DNA of 64,000 bases, taken from positions 62,001-126,000 of the forward strand of contig CAJNDS010000485.1 of the NCBI GenBank assembly GCA_905221605.1, given 5' to 3'. Positions 11,101-23,001 of the stretch are shown piece by piece. How positions within the stretch are numbered: the first letter of the stretch is position 1; every line of letters starts with the position of its first letter. Under the pieces are notes generated by a model, which did not search any database, was not told the origin of the DNA, and saw nothing but the letters and a program-made list of their open reading frames with translations. The DNA comes from Symbiodinium natans (lineage: Eukaryota > Sar > Dinophyceae > Suessiales > Symbiodiniaceae). Made by a program: the position numbers and the translations under genes.

Positions 11101-13800
11101 ATGCGGTGCATGGTGGTCATTTCAATCTTAATCTTGCCTCCGACTGGATACCTGTCATGCTGCCTTCTCGGGTAGGTCGCACGCACACAATTGGAGCTTG
11201 GAATACGCAGTGCTTGCCGGACATGCTCCAGAACTACTGTCTGCTTCGGCAGGGGGGGGGGTGGGGAGGTTGAATCTGCAATGTTGCAGGTTCGAACGCC
11301 CCACCCTTACACACGGAGGGGGATTGCGTGAGTAGTGCCCTCGAATGGCTGGTGCATCAAATCAGCTAGAAGCGTGACAGCGTCTGGATAAAGGTTTGAG
11401 GTGGTTCCGAAACCGGGCTTCAAACCAGACACGTGAGACTCAGGTGGGAACGCATGGGACATAGGAGTCGCGTCAAAGCCCTGGACGTGGCACTTCCTAA
11501 ACCATGGACCCTGAAGCACCACCTTAATTCTGGCGCAGTGTATGTGCAGGCAGCTCGCGTGGCTAAAAGAGCAGAGAGGGCTTGTGGATACATGACCTAA
11601 GGAGCTCCTGGTGCAGCACGGTCGAGGAAGGCTCTTTGTTTATGTGCGCCGAGGGCGGATCAGACTGTCCCCAAGCCATCCGAAACCATCCACAGCCAAT
11701 TTGGCAAGTCCAGCATCTGGGATCCCTGGGCCGACATGCTGGATACTGCACCTTAAATTTTTCGAGCATCTGTGAGCATCTGTGAACTCTCGCTCTCTGA
11801 ACCCAACACATGTCCCGTCCTTTATTTGTGCCCTGCGTCGCTTCCCCAAGTGCGCCGGAGCTGTCCTGGATCCGGTTCCTTCTTCGGACATCTAGACGCC
11901 CTCACTAGACAAAGCTTCCGGGCGACAATCGCATCTCCAGTGGCCTCTTGGAGCCAGGCGACTGTCCGTGCTCGAAGGCTGTAAAGTAGGCCGAACCCGT
12001 TTCCTCTGTAGGGGCTTAAAGTCTAGGACCCTTCGAGCCTCTATTCTAGAGGCCTCTGGAATGTTGAGCCCGAGAAGGAAAGAAGCCCTCCGCCGGAAGT
12101 TGGGAGGAAGCATGCTCGCAAGGCATGCGGGGTCGATGCCGTCCTAACCAGGCTGGCTGGTAGAGACAAAGGTCTCTAGGGTTTGGGGTCTGGGCCTTGC
12201 GCGCTCCTCGAAACTATGCCCTCGCCAAGACGCTTTGGCAAGTTGTCTGCTTGGTCATGTGCGAGCAAACGATGGAACATGTTGCTCCTGTCTATTCTGG
12301 CTTTTGGGAGCATCTTTGGCCGTTTAGGCAGTGCCAAATGAAGCTTGGGCACACGTCCGCTGCGACGGTAGTACTTGGTACCGCTTGTTTCGGCTTGCGG
12401 TGCAGCAGCACGCCAACACAGGTTCAGTCGCAAGGACCGCTGGACCTCATGATGCTGTGACAATGGTGGTAAGCCGCCTCTCCCAGGTTCACGATGAGCG
12501 TGGCCAAGCTGTGTGGAGTGTCCTCACCTGGCCCGCGTGGCCCACGTGTCTTTTGTTGAGAGGAGCAAGAGGCCTGGTAGAAAGCAGCGTCCTTCAGTTG
12601 AAGCGATGGGTGGAGGCTTCCATCACCGGGTGCTCTGCAGTATGTAGACGGAGCCCCCGCTTACGGCCACGCCTTTTCTGGGACCTGTGGCTAGGCGCAG
12701 CTAGGGGCGATCTGGCTGGACGTGCCTCTGTATAGCCACCGGAGCTCGAACGAGCGTGGGGAGGTGTCCGCGGCAGGCTATCACGTGCAGGCCTGCAGCA
12801 GCCTGCTTTGCCAGTGCATCTGAGCAGCTTCAGGCTGTGTTTGCAGGGGAGACCACATCCATCTCGTGCAGATGCGGCTGATAGTGCCGCCTCCAGCATG
12901 CCCGAACAACTCGATGGCCGGCAGCTCAGCGCAGGTTCTGATCCTGGAATTTCATGGTTGTAGCTGTGTTGTAAAAAGAGGTTTTGTGCTTTGGACGGGC
13001 CTTTGAGCCCGCCAGCATCTGTGTTTGCCGAGCACTATGTTTCCCGACATCACTACAGTGAATGCCAAACCCGAGCCCGAGGTCCGATAGGCTTCATGAC
13101 GGCAAGGCGAGTTAGCAACCGACGGCTACCGAAGAAAGAGCTTCTCCGACCACGACAGCGGAGAGGTTCCTCGTTCACATGATGGCGTTTGGAGAAGCTG
13201 AAAGGGGCAGCTGCTTTGCCGCGGTTCGCCTCTCAAGCAGGTGCCTGCCGTACCTCTGGGCCCTAACGCCCCAGATGACAGATGCCATGCCACCACTGAG
13301 AGTCTGGCACGCTTCCTGTGGATGATTTGGAGATGCCATGACGCACATAAAGCACCAAATCTGTGTCCAGCTGCGGTGTGGGCTGCGCAGTGGAGCGGCA
13401 GCAGGGTCTGCACCGCACAGTCAGCTTCGCCGGTAGCATCTCAGAGGTGCTTTCGGCACGGCCTTTGTGCCCGAAAAGCGAAGGTGACAGGCCGGACTTC
13501 GGATATGTCAGGTTGCAACTCAAGGGTTCTTGCGCAACATCTGTCCTCACCTGACCTCTTACGCTCCCACAATGATGACTCTTCAAGCCAGCTTCAGTCT
13601 GTTTTGTTGCCTTGTCCTTGGATGCAGGGAAGTGCCGTGCAGCCTTTGGCCACCTGCCTGTGGACGCGCAGCAACCGGCAAGTAGCACAGTTTCCCTGTT
13701 GAGCATCCATCCGAAACTGAGGTGGGTTCCAAAACAGTCAGGGTGAGCCTGCATCGAGGCCAACAGTAGCAGGAGGTTGTAACGAAGAGCGAGTTTGTAT
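8165..13800. other. No gene recognised
   Basis: About 5.6 kb of mixed DNA with only short open frames (under about 170 codons), none recognisable. Possible splice-like GTAAGT after an open frame near 9252 is not enough to build a model. A perfect 7-bp hairpin GCCTCTA-TTC-TAGAGGC lies at 12037-12053. Intron-rich genes could be hidden here. Confidence 0.4.
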
Positions 13801-14448
13801 GGAACGATGGTAGTGGGAGGAATGTGATGAGGAAAGACTGGACTTGAGTTTGAACATCTGCAGGTTGGGCGTGTACCATGCTCGTAGCCGCAGCAGTCTG
13901 CAAAATGCCAACCTGGTGGTCATCAGCTTTATCGTGCTTGGGTGTGTGGTGCTACGAAGTTCAACAGCACAAGGTCCGGCGGAGCTCTGTTCAAACGCCG
14001 GCTCACAGACGATGGTAAGCGGTCTCCAACATCCGCCGTTTCCAGGAAGCCTACGCTCTCACACAAGCGAGGAGGAAGGCCTCCCTACTGCCCGGGACCC
14101 CCGGGACATGGCAGGCCAAAGAGTGGGCGCTGCGTTCCTGGTGCTCATGGCATCTTGTGCCTTCCTGAGCTTCTGTGGGACATGGCGTCTGATCCAGACT
14201 GTGCATGCGCTGGAGGCCCTTGCCCCCCTGAAGATGGGTGCGCACGCCGGAAGGGGGCACTTGTCGGTATGGTAGAGGCGAGGCAGCATCCCGTTGGTGT
14301 TGGGCTTGCCGCCAGCCCTTCTCCATGCCATTCTGTGCTGCGGCCATTGGCCGAGGGTGCAGAACAAGCAGTCCTCCATTCCCTCGTAGCTTTTCCCATG
14401 GCCCACAGAAGATCGAGCACAACCTGGCAAACATCCAATTCTTGAGCC

Positions 14449-14493
14449 CTAGGAATCTCCGGGCCTCGGTTCTTCCGGCTCCTAGATTCCTAG
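14449..14493. repeat. Short perfect inverted repeat
   Basis: CTAGGAATCT at 14449-14458 is exactly complementary to AGATTCCTAG at 14484-14493. The 25-nt spacer can pair further (CCGG with CCGG). It would form a hairpin in DNA or RNA. Function unknown. Confidence 0.6.
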
Positions 14494-17400
14494 ACCCGAA
14501 GCCCTATGTAGCCAATTTTAGAGCCTCTTATGTCAGAGCCTGCAAGACCCCTACTTTGGTGGTAGGACTTGGCATGTTTTTTCGGGCTAGTTCAGTGGCC
14601 TCAGAGGCTGGAGCTGATGCAGCCTGCGTCAGGAACGTGCGGTACTTGCTGCGTAGGCGCGACTCCCCTTCTCGCCTTGTGGTCGCATGCCCGTCTCGGG
14701 AGCCTTCTTTCAAGCGCCCGCTGGAGAAGCTTGTGGATTGAGTCGTCACCGTCGGCACGGGCTGTGCGCCGCCATCTTGTCACAAAGAATTGGGAACTGC
14801 TCCATGTTGTCTCGTGGTGGACACATCCCGCAGCATGGCAACTCATGTACCAGGCTTATGAGCTAGTTCTTTGCGTCTGATGGCTTGCAGGAAGGGTCTA
14901 AGTCATCGGGCTGACCGTGTGGTTTTCGTTTATTCAGGCTCGGCTTGGGGTCTACCGTTTGGTACGTTATGGCGTCGCCCGTGTGAGAAGCGAGGAGCGT
15001 TTAGGTAAGCTCTTCCGGAGTGATCCCTCTTAGACTTGGGGTCTTCGATGACGTGGCTCGCTCGTCCTTGAAATCTAAACTCCTCCTTCGACGCTGTGCT
15101 CTGACGAGCCTGGAAGTGCTGCAGATCGCTTGCACCTGCCTGCACCGTCGTTTTTTTGTGAGGATGCCGTCGATTTGGGTGGCCGTTCATCTTTAGGGTT
15201 TTCGGAGTTTCTGCTCAGCTGGAGAGAAAGAGACGGCCTTGAGGGAGTTTGCTCGCACTGGAGTCAACATCGATAACCTTGGTAAAGGGGCTATGAGAAG
15301 GAGCGCGCTAAGGCAGTGGCACGAGGAAAGTCTCCAGACATGCTCGGATTGTGGTGGGTGGGCCGATGCCCAAACGAACGATGGTGACGTCATGCTACCA
15401 CGCAGCTTCTTCTCAATGTTGTCACTGGCATTATAGGCCTGGGATTGGCGGTCAGCCAAAAGCCAGGTCTGTGACAGGCTTCGCAATGCGTCGGCTACCG
15501 ATACCCTATTGATGCCCTGACTCACACCTGCAGATAGGCTTTGGAACCTCCCAATGGCGGGACAGACCCGAAATGAGGCTTCACTCCTTGGTTCTCTATA
15601 CTCTGAGTCACAAATTCACCGGGTTCATCGTTGCAGGGGTGTCTGTCATCTGGAGGAGTCAAAAGAGTTGCAAGGAAGCAGCCACAGGCATTTGCGATCG
15701 TAGAGGTTATGGATTTCGACTTAGGGCTTTGACAATGCCTCATCTGTGTTGTGTGCTTTGGTGTCCTATGTGGGATGCGGGATCCCTAGAAACACCTTTG
15801 CCAAAGCGCAATGTGGCTTTGCAGGTCAGTGCGTGGCTACCTGGTCAACAGGGGTTGTTGCAACTGAAACTCCAAAGCTGTCAAGCATCCCAATCCCTGA
15901 ACCCAATTTGCTGAATCACTAGCTGAGCCCTAGTTGCTGTCGACAACCTCCTGCTGGAGTCTCTGGACTCTTCAGCACTTGACCTTGATTCCCGATGCAG
16001 GTCCCAACCACTGGGTGCAAGGGCTCCCGCAGAATCCGAGGTACCTCCGTAACCCTAAACAAGAAATCGATTTGCACCCTTTTCGCTCTGCACTCACCTT
16101 CTTTGGGGGTTCCGAAAACCGTCCCGTGGGGAGCCGAGACACTTGCATGAAGCGGAGTGGGCTCAGTGGGTTCGGATTTTGCGGGTCAGGCATCGCCTGC
16201 GGACTTGTGTTTTCAAGGCGTACAGAGCGAGTTCCAGTGGCGTCGCCTGCGACTGCGGCCCAAAAGCCTTCTTTTTGCATCACGCGCAGAAGACCGAGGC
16301 TGCGACACCGATGTTTCAGATTCTCCGGAGCCTTCTTGCCTTGTAGTGGTTGCACAAACCCGAACCCCCAGTGTCTCAAAGACCGGCACTGATTTCTGAA
16401 AGCTGGCTCGACAGGCGAGCCTGTTAGCTAATCCACGAATGTGGCAAGAAGAGTCCAAACCCAAACCCCAGGAAGGAGCCCAATCATGAAAAACTCTTCC
16501 CCCACAAAATTGCTCCGCCTCCAGCGGCTTCCCGAACGTCTGGTCTGAAGAAGGGCCGGGAGGACCCATGGAAGCGATCTCCGTAACTTTGGGGGTGATG
16601 AGACGCCGGTTTCCCTTCCGAAGGTCTTTGCATTTCGGGTGTAGTGCGGGGTTCAGGTGTACGAGGCTGGAGGGGAATGAATGCCTAAAGCACAAATCCT
16701 TAAAACCCCGATTGAGGCTTTGAAGGGTTCGAGGGGTTTAAGGGATTTGGGGGTGCAGGGCTGGAAGGTTTGGACCTTCGGGCTTCGGGCCCGAGGCTGG
16801 CACGTACGCCACAGATGCAGTGGCTGCCACGCATCCTCCCATGGCCTTGCAAAGAGCCCAAGTGCTTCTCCGGCCAATCCGAGGCACAGTCTCTGTGCGC
16901 TTATGAAGGTCACCCTGAGAACCCGGAAGCTCCCGGCAAGGACCCGACCTTCAAGAAGGCCGAGGTCCACTCCCTTCTCAGAATGGGGCCGCGACTTGCG
17001 GTGCAGGCGGTTTCGGCTTCTTAGGTGCAGTCCCGGCAGATCTGGCACCAGCTCCGAGGGGTCAAATTGCTTTGTCTCCACGTCCTGGATTGCCAGGACC
17101 TGGTCTTCTTTGACAATCCCAGCCAGCATGAGTGGCAACCCCAATTCCAGGCTCCCAAAGCCAGGATCCTTTGACATCTGTTACGTAGCCATTTCCTCTG
17201 CAGAGCGTAGGCTCGCGGAGGAAGTCTACACGAGCCCAAACCGCGTTAGTCGTAGGCTCTGCATAAGGTTCCAGGCTCGGGGCGTAGGCCGCCGTAGGCC
17301 AGCATACACCTGCGCATTGCCTCGCGGAGTGCCCCGCTACGGAGCAAGAATGCATTCCCGTGTGGCCCGCGTAAAGGGTCGCCAGAATCGTGTTGGGCAC

Positions 17401-17590
17401 CTCGCAGGGGAGGCTAACGGGCTGCGTGGGGTAGGATGCGCCTGGTACCCTTCTGGATCCTTTCAGAACCAGCCCCACTCAGATTCGATGCTTGCGAGTT
17501 GCCGGCCTGTGCTCCCGTCACCTCGCAGGCCTCAGTGCTGATGCAGGCTTGGAGCTTGTTGGCCAGCCCTTCGAGCTCCCCCGAAATGCC

Positions 17591-17642
17591 TTGTGCGTCT
17601 TGCGTGCTTCGTGTGCATCGTGTGCATCGTGTGCGTCGTGTG
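17591..17642. repeat. 9-bp minisatellite (CGTGTGCAT)n
   Basis: Five to six units of CGTGTGCAT, CGTGTGCGT or close variants. In the + strand frame it would read Cys-Ala-Ser repeats; no gene is supported around it. Confidence 0.75.
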
Positions 17643-18113
17643 CTGGGAGCATGCTTGAGGCGTGGTGTGCCACTCCCGCGTCTATGCTTCCTTAAGTCGA
17701 AGCTTTGAACGCCGACGACGGATTTGCCCAGTCTCGGCACTAGCTCGGCAAATGCCTTTCATGTTGGTCTCTGCTCATTTGGGAGCATCCCCGTCCCTCA
17801 GCCTTCTCTGAAACCCTGAAGCACTTCAGGGCTGAGTAGAGCTTCAGGGCTTGTTCTTTGGGACTCTACAGATTTGAGAGTGGTGGTGCTCGCACAGAGG
17901 CTGCAGCTGTGCGACAGCCTTCCTCTGAAACCGAACTTTGCAGAGCCAGTACACAAAGGAAGGGCCCTGTTTCTCTCGGCCGAAAACATTCTTGGCCCCT
18001 CTGAGCCACATCGACATCTCCTCAGCCGCCCTCTAGGCCGAGCAGCATCTCTTGCGGACGCGCCCCTGTGCAGCTCCCGGATGCTGCCACGGCTTTCCAA
18101 GAAAGTGGAGGCT

Positions 18114-18149
18114 GGGGGCCCAGGGGGCCCAGGGGGCCCTGGGGGCCCA
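18114..18149. repeat. GGGGGCCCA tandem palindromic run
   Basis: Four units of about 9 bp, each containing the palindrome GGGCCC. It creates the Gly/Pro-rich open frames seen on both strands and is the likely reason those frames are long. Confidence 0.75.
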
Positions 18150-18737
18150 GCAACCCTCGGCTGCTTGTGGCCCGCAAGGACGGAGGACTTCGGGTGGGCA
18201 TTCAGGGACCCCAGCCCCATCGAGGCAGCTTGAGGGCCGCAAAGGTGCTCCTGGGCCGCCGAGGGGCGAGCTGGGACGTGAGACTCTGATGGGTTTTGGG
18301 GACAAGGCCTACGAGCATCACGGAAGCAGCAAGTTGGAGGACAACCGTAAGCGCCATGATGGCAAGGGACATCGCAGAAGTGAAAAGACTCGAGTTTCAC
18401 GAGTTCGGGAGGCGAGATATCGTTGCAGGAAGCATCGTAGTTGTGTGGTCTCATCCCTGATGCAACAAGGGTATGGCTTGGGGTTTAGGGCAATTGGGTG
18501 TTTCGAGTGTCAAGACTTCTGCAAGGTTCACGTGGGCTGAGGTTTGTAACCATGCACAACCGCATCTTGTTGCTTAGCATGTATGTTGCAGTCTGGCAGC
18601 AAGTGGCATGTGAATGACCTGGACGGACACTCTAAGCGCAGACATTGATTACATGCGGGAGCTTTGCTAGGTCGGGAATCTGGGCAATACAGGGCAGGCA
18701 GAAGACGCACACAAGTGATTGGTATTCCATGATCCTA

Positions 18738-18850
18738 TTGTTGGGGGTAGCAGGGAATGAGGGAATTAAGGAGGGAATTGGAACCCTATATATACCCTTT
18801 AAGGGATTACACAAGGGTACCTCATTACCCCATTCCCTACTCACCAACAG
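18738..18850. repeat. Imperfect foldback around a TATA-rich core
   Basis: The left arm, TTGTTGGGGGTAGCAGGGAA with TGAGGGAATTAAGG following, pairs imperfectly but over about 30 bp with the right arm ending CCCCATTCCCTACTCACCAA. The centre is ACCCTATATATACCC. CAAGTGAT occurs right after the right arm (18851-18858) and 20 bp before the left arm (18712-18719), which could be a remnant target duplication but does not abut. Small nonautonomous element or RNA hairpin. Confidence 0.45.
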
Positions 18851-19238
18851 CAAGTGATGCTTTGGCATGGCCCACAAACACAAAGCTTACGTTTCGGAGA
18901 CCGGAGCCTGCAGCTTGGCCATGGGCGCTGTCCAGGCCTGGCCTGGCCTTGCCAAGAAGAAAACTGTGGGTTTCTCTACATTCTGGATGTCATGGAGCTG
19001 TTTTTTTTTTTGGGGTTTATGCAGAAGGCCCCATCGTATAGATGGGAACCTCCGAAACAGAAGCTTTAGGGTTTGGGGCTCGCAGGGTGCCATTGATGTC
19101 ACGCGAAATAGTCTGACACGGTCGATGGTGTTCAGGTGTGTCCTCGCCGAGTGCGGCTGACACTGCGCCTCCGGCTCCGTGCGTTCACAGATTTAGACTT
19201 CTGCAAGCCGAGCAAAGACCGACGGGCTGCCTTCTTTC

Positions 19239-19241
<3 letters not shown>

Positions 19242-19272
<31 letters not shown>
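19242..19272. repeat. (CT)n microsatellite
   Basis: An uninterrupted run of about 15 CT dinucleotides preceded by a pyrimidine-rich stretch. Confidence 0.9.
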
Positions 19273-19274
<2 letters not shown>

Positions 19275-19837
19275 AGGGCCTGATGTCGGAAAGCTTGTGA
19301 TAAGGGTCGAGTTATTGGTTTCACACGCGATGTTGTTGAATCGGTGGGTGAATGTGGGTGGTGCCGCTTCTCAAATTACGATACCGTCGAAGCCTTGCGG
19401 TCACGAGGTCTTGTACTTGCAATCCTTGCTGCTCATCTGGAGCTCTTGAATCTCAGTCTCCAAGTTGTTGTTCTCCCATGCCATTTCAGCCTTCTTTTAC
19501 AAGGAAGTCTAGTCTGGTTCCATGTCGGTTCAGAGAAGCACCTTCGGCTGGACAAGCATCAAGGAAGTAATTGCTTTGCCACGACGTGTAGGTGCTGCAT
19601 GGGTTCGGGACTTTTTTTCGTGTGGAGCTGCACAATGGAGTTTAGGATAGGCGCTGCCCGATGAACTCGTAAATGCGCTGGTAGCCAATTTCTGCTGGTG
19701 CAGGTCACAGGCACCAAGCCCAACAGAAAGAGCCCCGTGGTCACAGCAGTATTCTTTCACTGCCCCAAGAAAGCAACCAACAGACTGAATGATCTCAAAG
19801 GCGAAAGCCCTTCAGCACAGCCTGTCCGACAGCCCAA

Positions 19838-19870
19838 GGAGCCAAGGAGCCAAGGAGCCAAGGAACCTGG
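19838..19870. repeat. (CCAAGGAG)n short minisatellite
   Basis: Four to five 8-bp units about 210 bp upstream of the first eEF2 gene. Not found in the spacers between the eEF2 copies, so it marks unique 5' flank rather than the repeated gene unit. Confidence 0.75.
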
Positions 19871-20040
19871 GAGCCCAGAACCTCTCCAGATCCAAGGAAC
19901 ACATGCACTTACACGAGGTTGTGTTGCAAGACCCAGGATTTGAGGCTGAGTTGATTTGGGTTGTGTTGTCAGACTTGCATTGAGTGTTTAGCTGCCACTT
20001 CGAGTCTCGGCCACGTGGGCAGCCCAATTTTGGATTAAGG

Positions 20041-20081
20041 TGGCAGGACTTTCTGTAGTAGCTCATTAGGAGAAAGCAGCC
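20041..20081 (+). promoter_or_regulatory. 5' leader and likely trans-splice acceptor of eEF2 copy 1
   Basis: A pyrimidine-containing stretch (TTTCTGTAGTAGCTCATT) ends in AG at 20068-20069, followed by a 12-nt leader and the ATG at 20082. The other four copies have AG at exactly the same distance. In dinoflagellates mRNAs receive a common spliced leader at such an AG; that role is inferred here. No TATA box is seen. Confidence 0.5.
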
Positions 20082-22598
20082 ATGCCGAACTTCACTGTGG
20101 ATCAGATGCGCACCATCATGGATAAGACGGATAACATCCGCTCCATGAGTGTCATCGCCCACGTGGATCACGGCAAGTCCACCTTGACAGACTCCCTGAT
20201 CTGCAAAGCGGGCATCATCTCGGCGAAGGCGGCAGGTGACGCGCGCTTCACAGACACCCGAGCAGACGAGCAGGAGCGAGGTGTGACCATCAAGAGCACT
20301 GGGGTGTCCCTTTACTTCGAGCATGATGAGGAGGATGGCAAGGGCCCGGTGGCTCACCTGATCAACCTGATCGACTCTCCCGGCCACGTCGATTTCTCCT
20401 CGGAGGTGACTGCTGCTCTGCGAATTACCGATGGCGCCATGGTCGTTGTCGACTGCATCGAAGGCTGTGCTGTGCAGACAGAGACTGTGCTGCGTCAGGC
20501 CCTGCAGGAGCGAGTGAGGCCTTGCCTGTTCGTGAACAAGGTCGATCGCTGCATCCTTGAGCTGCAAATGGAAGCCGAGGACATGTACTCCCGCTTCCGA
20601 AATGCCATTGAGAACGTGAACGTGATCATTGCCACCTACAATGACGCCTTGATGGGTGACGTGCAGGTGACCCCTGAGAAGGGCACCGTGGCCTTTGGAA
20701 GTGGCCTCCACGGATGGGGCTTCACAACAGAGCGGTTTGCCAAGATCTACGCCACAAAGATGGGTGTCGAGAAGGAGAAGATGATGCAGCGCATGTGGGG
20801 TGACTCCTTCTTCAACGCCAAGAAGAAGGTGTGGACCAACGTGATGCAGCCAGAGGGCTGCACCGAGCCGCTGCAGCGTGCCTTCTGCCAGTTCATCATG
20901 GGCCCCATCAATCAGCTCATGCGTGCCATCATGAACGATGACAAGGAGAAGTACGAGAAGATGATGGGAACGCTGGGCATTGTGCTGAAGGGCGATGAGA
21001 AGTCCCTGACCGGGAAGCCTTTGATGAAGCGAACCATGCAGATCTGGATCAACGCCGCCGACACCTTGCTGGCGATGATTGTGACCAAGTTGCCTTCCCC
21101 TCGGGCTGCGCAGAAGTACCGTGTGGAGAACTTGTACGAAGGTCCCATGGACGATGCAGCGGCCAACGGCATCCGCACCTGCGACCCAGCCGGTCCTTTG
21201 ATGATGTATGTGTCGAAGATGGTGCCCACCTCGGACAAGGGCCGCTTCTACGCCTTCGGCCGCGTGTTCTCTGGCACCATCGCCACTGGACAGAAGGTCC
21301 GAATTCAGGGCCCGTACTACAAGCCGGGCAGCAAGGAGGACCTGCACGTGAAGAACATCCAGCGCACCGTTCTGATGATGGGCCGCACTACTGAGCAGAT
21401 CCAGGATGTGCCCTGCGGAAACACCGTGGCACTGGTTGGCGTTGACCAGTACATCCTGAAGTCTGGCACCATCACCACCCTGGAGGATTCTCACAACATC
21501 GCAGACATGAAGTACAGCGTGTCCCCTGTCGTGAAAGTCGCCGTGAAGGCCAAGGATGGAAAGGACCTGCCGAAGTTGGTGGAGGGCTTGAAGAAGCTGT
21601 CCAAGTCCGATCCCCTGGTTGTGTGCACGACTGAGGAGAGCGGAGAGCACGTGATCGCAGGCTGCGGCGAGCTGCACGTCGAGATTTGCTTGAAGGACCT
21701 GAAGGACGAGTATGCTCAGTGCGACTTCATCGTGTCCGACCCTGTGGTGTCCTACCGAGAGACGGTGAGTGAGACGTCTGGCCAGACGTGCTTGGCCAAG
21801 TCGCCGAACAAGCACAACCGAATCTACCTTGTGGCCGAGCCTATGGACGAGGAGCTCAGCAAGGCCATCGAGGATGGTGTTGTTGGCCCTAAGGCCGACC
21901 CCAAGGAGCGAGCCAAGATCTTGTGCGAGAAGTTCGAGTGGGACAAGCAGGTTGCCCAGACCAAGATCTGGTGCTATGGTCCTGAGACTGATGGTGCCAA
22001 CCTGGTTGTGGACTCCACCGTGGGCGTGCAATACCTCATCGAGATCAAGGAGCATGTGAACAGCGCGTTCCAGTGGGCCACCAAGGAGGGACCTTTGTGC
22101 GAGGAGAACATGCGCGGCATTCGCTTCAACCTGATGGATGTGACCCTGCACACCGATGCAATCCATCGTGGCGCGGGACAGATCATGCCTCCCACCCGCC
22201 GTTGCTGCTTTGCTGCAGAGTTGACAGCCAAGCCTACTTTGCAGGAGCCCGTGTTCTTGGTGGAGATCACCTGCCCACAGGAGGCCATGAGCGGTGTCTA
22301 CAACTGCATGAACCTTCGCCGTGGCTGTGTCTTCGAAGAGAACCAGAGGGAAGGCACGCCCTTGGTCCAGGTGAAAGCGCACCTGCCAGTGTCCGAGTCC
22401 TTCGGTTTTGTTGCTGCCTTGAGGCAGGCCACCAGTGGCCAGGCTTTCCCACAGTGCGTCTTCGACCACTGGGAGAACCTCCAGGGCAACTGCCTGGAGA
22501 AAGGTAGCAAGATGGAGGATCTCATCCTGGCCATCCGCAAGCGCAAGAACCTCAAGGTGGAGATGCCGGCCCTCGGCGACTACCTGGACAAGCTTTAA
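20082..22598 (+). CDS. EEF2: Translation elongation factor 2 (eEF2), array copy 1
   Basis: An 838-residue cytosolic GTPase that moves tRNAs and mRNA through the ribosome after each peptide bond. The full family length is present without introns. G-domain motifs: AHVDHGKST at 26-34 (G1), DSPGHVDF at 98-105 (G3), NKVD at 152-155 (G4). Switch I holds [13 protein letters not shown]. The conserved DAIHRGAGQ places the histidine that is normally modified to diphthamide at His695. The end, ALGDYLDKL, is typical of eEF2. The start is fixed by AGCAGCCATGCC and by identity with the other copies. This copy carries several private silent changes (for example GTGAAAGTC near 21535 and GGCGAGCTG near 21666) and sits next to unique 5' DNA, so it is the upstream end of the array. 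Family assignment is certain; the dinoflagellate origin is inferred. Confidence 0.98.
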   Translation: MPNFTVDQMRTIMDKTDNIRSMSVIAHVDHGKSTLTDSLICKAGIISAKAAGDARFTDTRADEQERGVTIKSTGVSLYFEHDEEDGKGPVAHLINLIDSPGHVDFSSEVTAALRITDGAMVVVDCIEGCAVQTETVLRQALQERVRPCLFVNKVDRCILELQMEAEDMYSRFRNAIENVNVIIATYNDALMGDVQVTPEKGTVAFGSGLHGWGFTTERFAKIYATKMGVEKEKMMQRMWGDSFFNAKKKVWTNVMQPEGCTEPLQRAFCQFIMGPINQLMRAIMNDDKEKYEKMMGTLGIVLKGDEKSLTGKPLMKRTMQIWINAADTLLAMIVTKLPSPRAAQKYRVENLYEGPMDDAAANGIRTCDPAGPLMMYVSKMVPTSDKGRFYAFGRVFSGTIATGQKVRIQGPYYKPGSKEDLHVKNIQRTVLMMGRTTEQIQDVPCGNTVALVGVDQYILKSGTITTLEDSHNIADMKYSVSPVVKVAVKAKDGKDLPKLVEGLKKLSKSDPLVVCTTEESGEHVIAGCGELHVEICLKDLKDEYAQCDFIVSDPVVSYRETVSETSGQTCLAKSPNKHNRIYLVAEPMDEELSKAIEDGVVGPKADPKERAKILCEKFEWDKQVAQTKIWCYGPETDGANLVVDSTVGVQYLIEIKEHVNSAFQWATKEGPLCEENMRGIRFNLMDVTLHTDAIHRGAGQIMPPTRRCCFAAELTAKPTLQEPVFLVEITCPQEAMSGVYNCMNLRRGCVFEENQREGTPLVQVKAHLPVSESFGFVAALRQATSGQAFPQCVFDHWENLQGNCLEKGSKMEDLILAIRKRKNLKVEMPALGDYLDKL

Positions 22599-23001
22599 GC
22601 CTTCAGACAGAAGAAACAGCATCCCCGAGAAATGTTGAGCTCGAAAAAAACACGAGCACTCACCCCACAAAATTTTCTGTGTACATGCCAGTCAGTCGCC
22701 TGCAAGGCGCCATTTGATGTCGCAAAAAGTTGCGTTTTGGATTGTGAGATGAGGGCACCCGTATGGGTCCATTGAGCTTGCTAAGTGGTTCGGAGTAGCA
22801 AGCGCTTTGTTGGGCACCGCACACCGGACATTCAGGCGACTCCATGTAAGTGACGCATTGTCCTTCACGAGTGTCCCATGTGCAAGCCTCGTGCAGGCGG
22901 ATGGTCACATGTCAGGTGTGTTGATGCATAGGTAGCTTATTTTGGGATCAGACTGGGCGTTGTTTCACCGGAGCTTAGTAGCTCGTTAGGAAACAGCCGC
23001 C
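22599..23001 (+). promoter_or_regulatory. eEF2 spacer 1 (403 bp) with trans-splice acceptor
   Basis: Contains the 3' end of copy 1 and the 5' leader of copy 2. It shares blocks with the other spacers (GCCTTCAG after the stop, AAATGTTGAGCTCGAAA, CCATTTGATGTCGCAAAA, GGTGTGTTGATGCATAGG) but is the most diverged. An AG at 22988-22989 precedes a 12-nt leader, GAAACAGCCGCC. No AATAAA-type signal is obvious, in keeping with dinoflagellate genes. Confidence 0.55.

Larger units (their letters stand above)
13801..18700. other. No gene recognised; open frames on both strands
   Basis: Open frames up to 286 codons (16681-17541, +) and 218 codons (17798-18454, -) overlap others on the opposite strand and carry no recognisable domain. 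A hydrophobic stretch GAAFLVLMASCAFLSFCGTW is encoded near 14130-14190 (+). A minus-strand piece near 17030-17170 (LGLPLMLAGIVKEDQVLAIQ) looks protein-like but cannot be joined to anything. I do not support a gene model. Confidence 0.35.

Noticed and set aside
11284-11296. GGTTCGAAC, similar to a tRNA T-loop/B box
   Set aside because: The flanking bases do not form a T stem, and no D arm, anticodon arm or acceptor stem can be placed.
17184-17196. CGTAGCCATTT, similar to the start of the dinoflagellate spliced leader
   Set aside because: The match stops after 11 bases and is not followed by TGGCTCAAG; not a leader gene or a retroposed relic.
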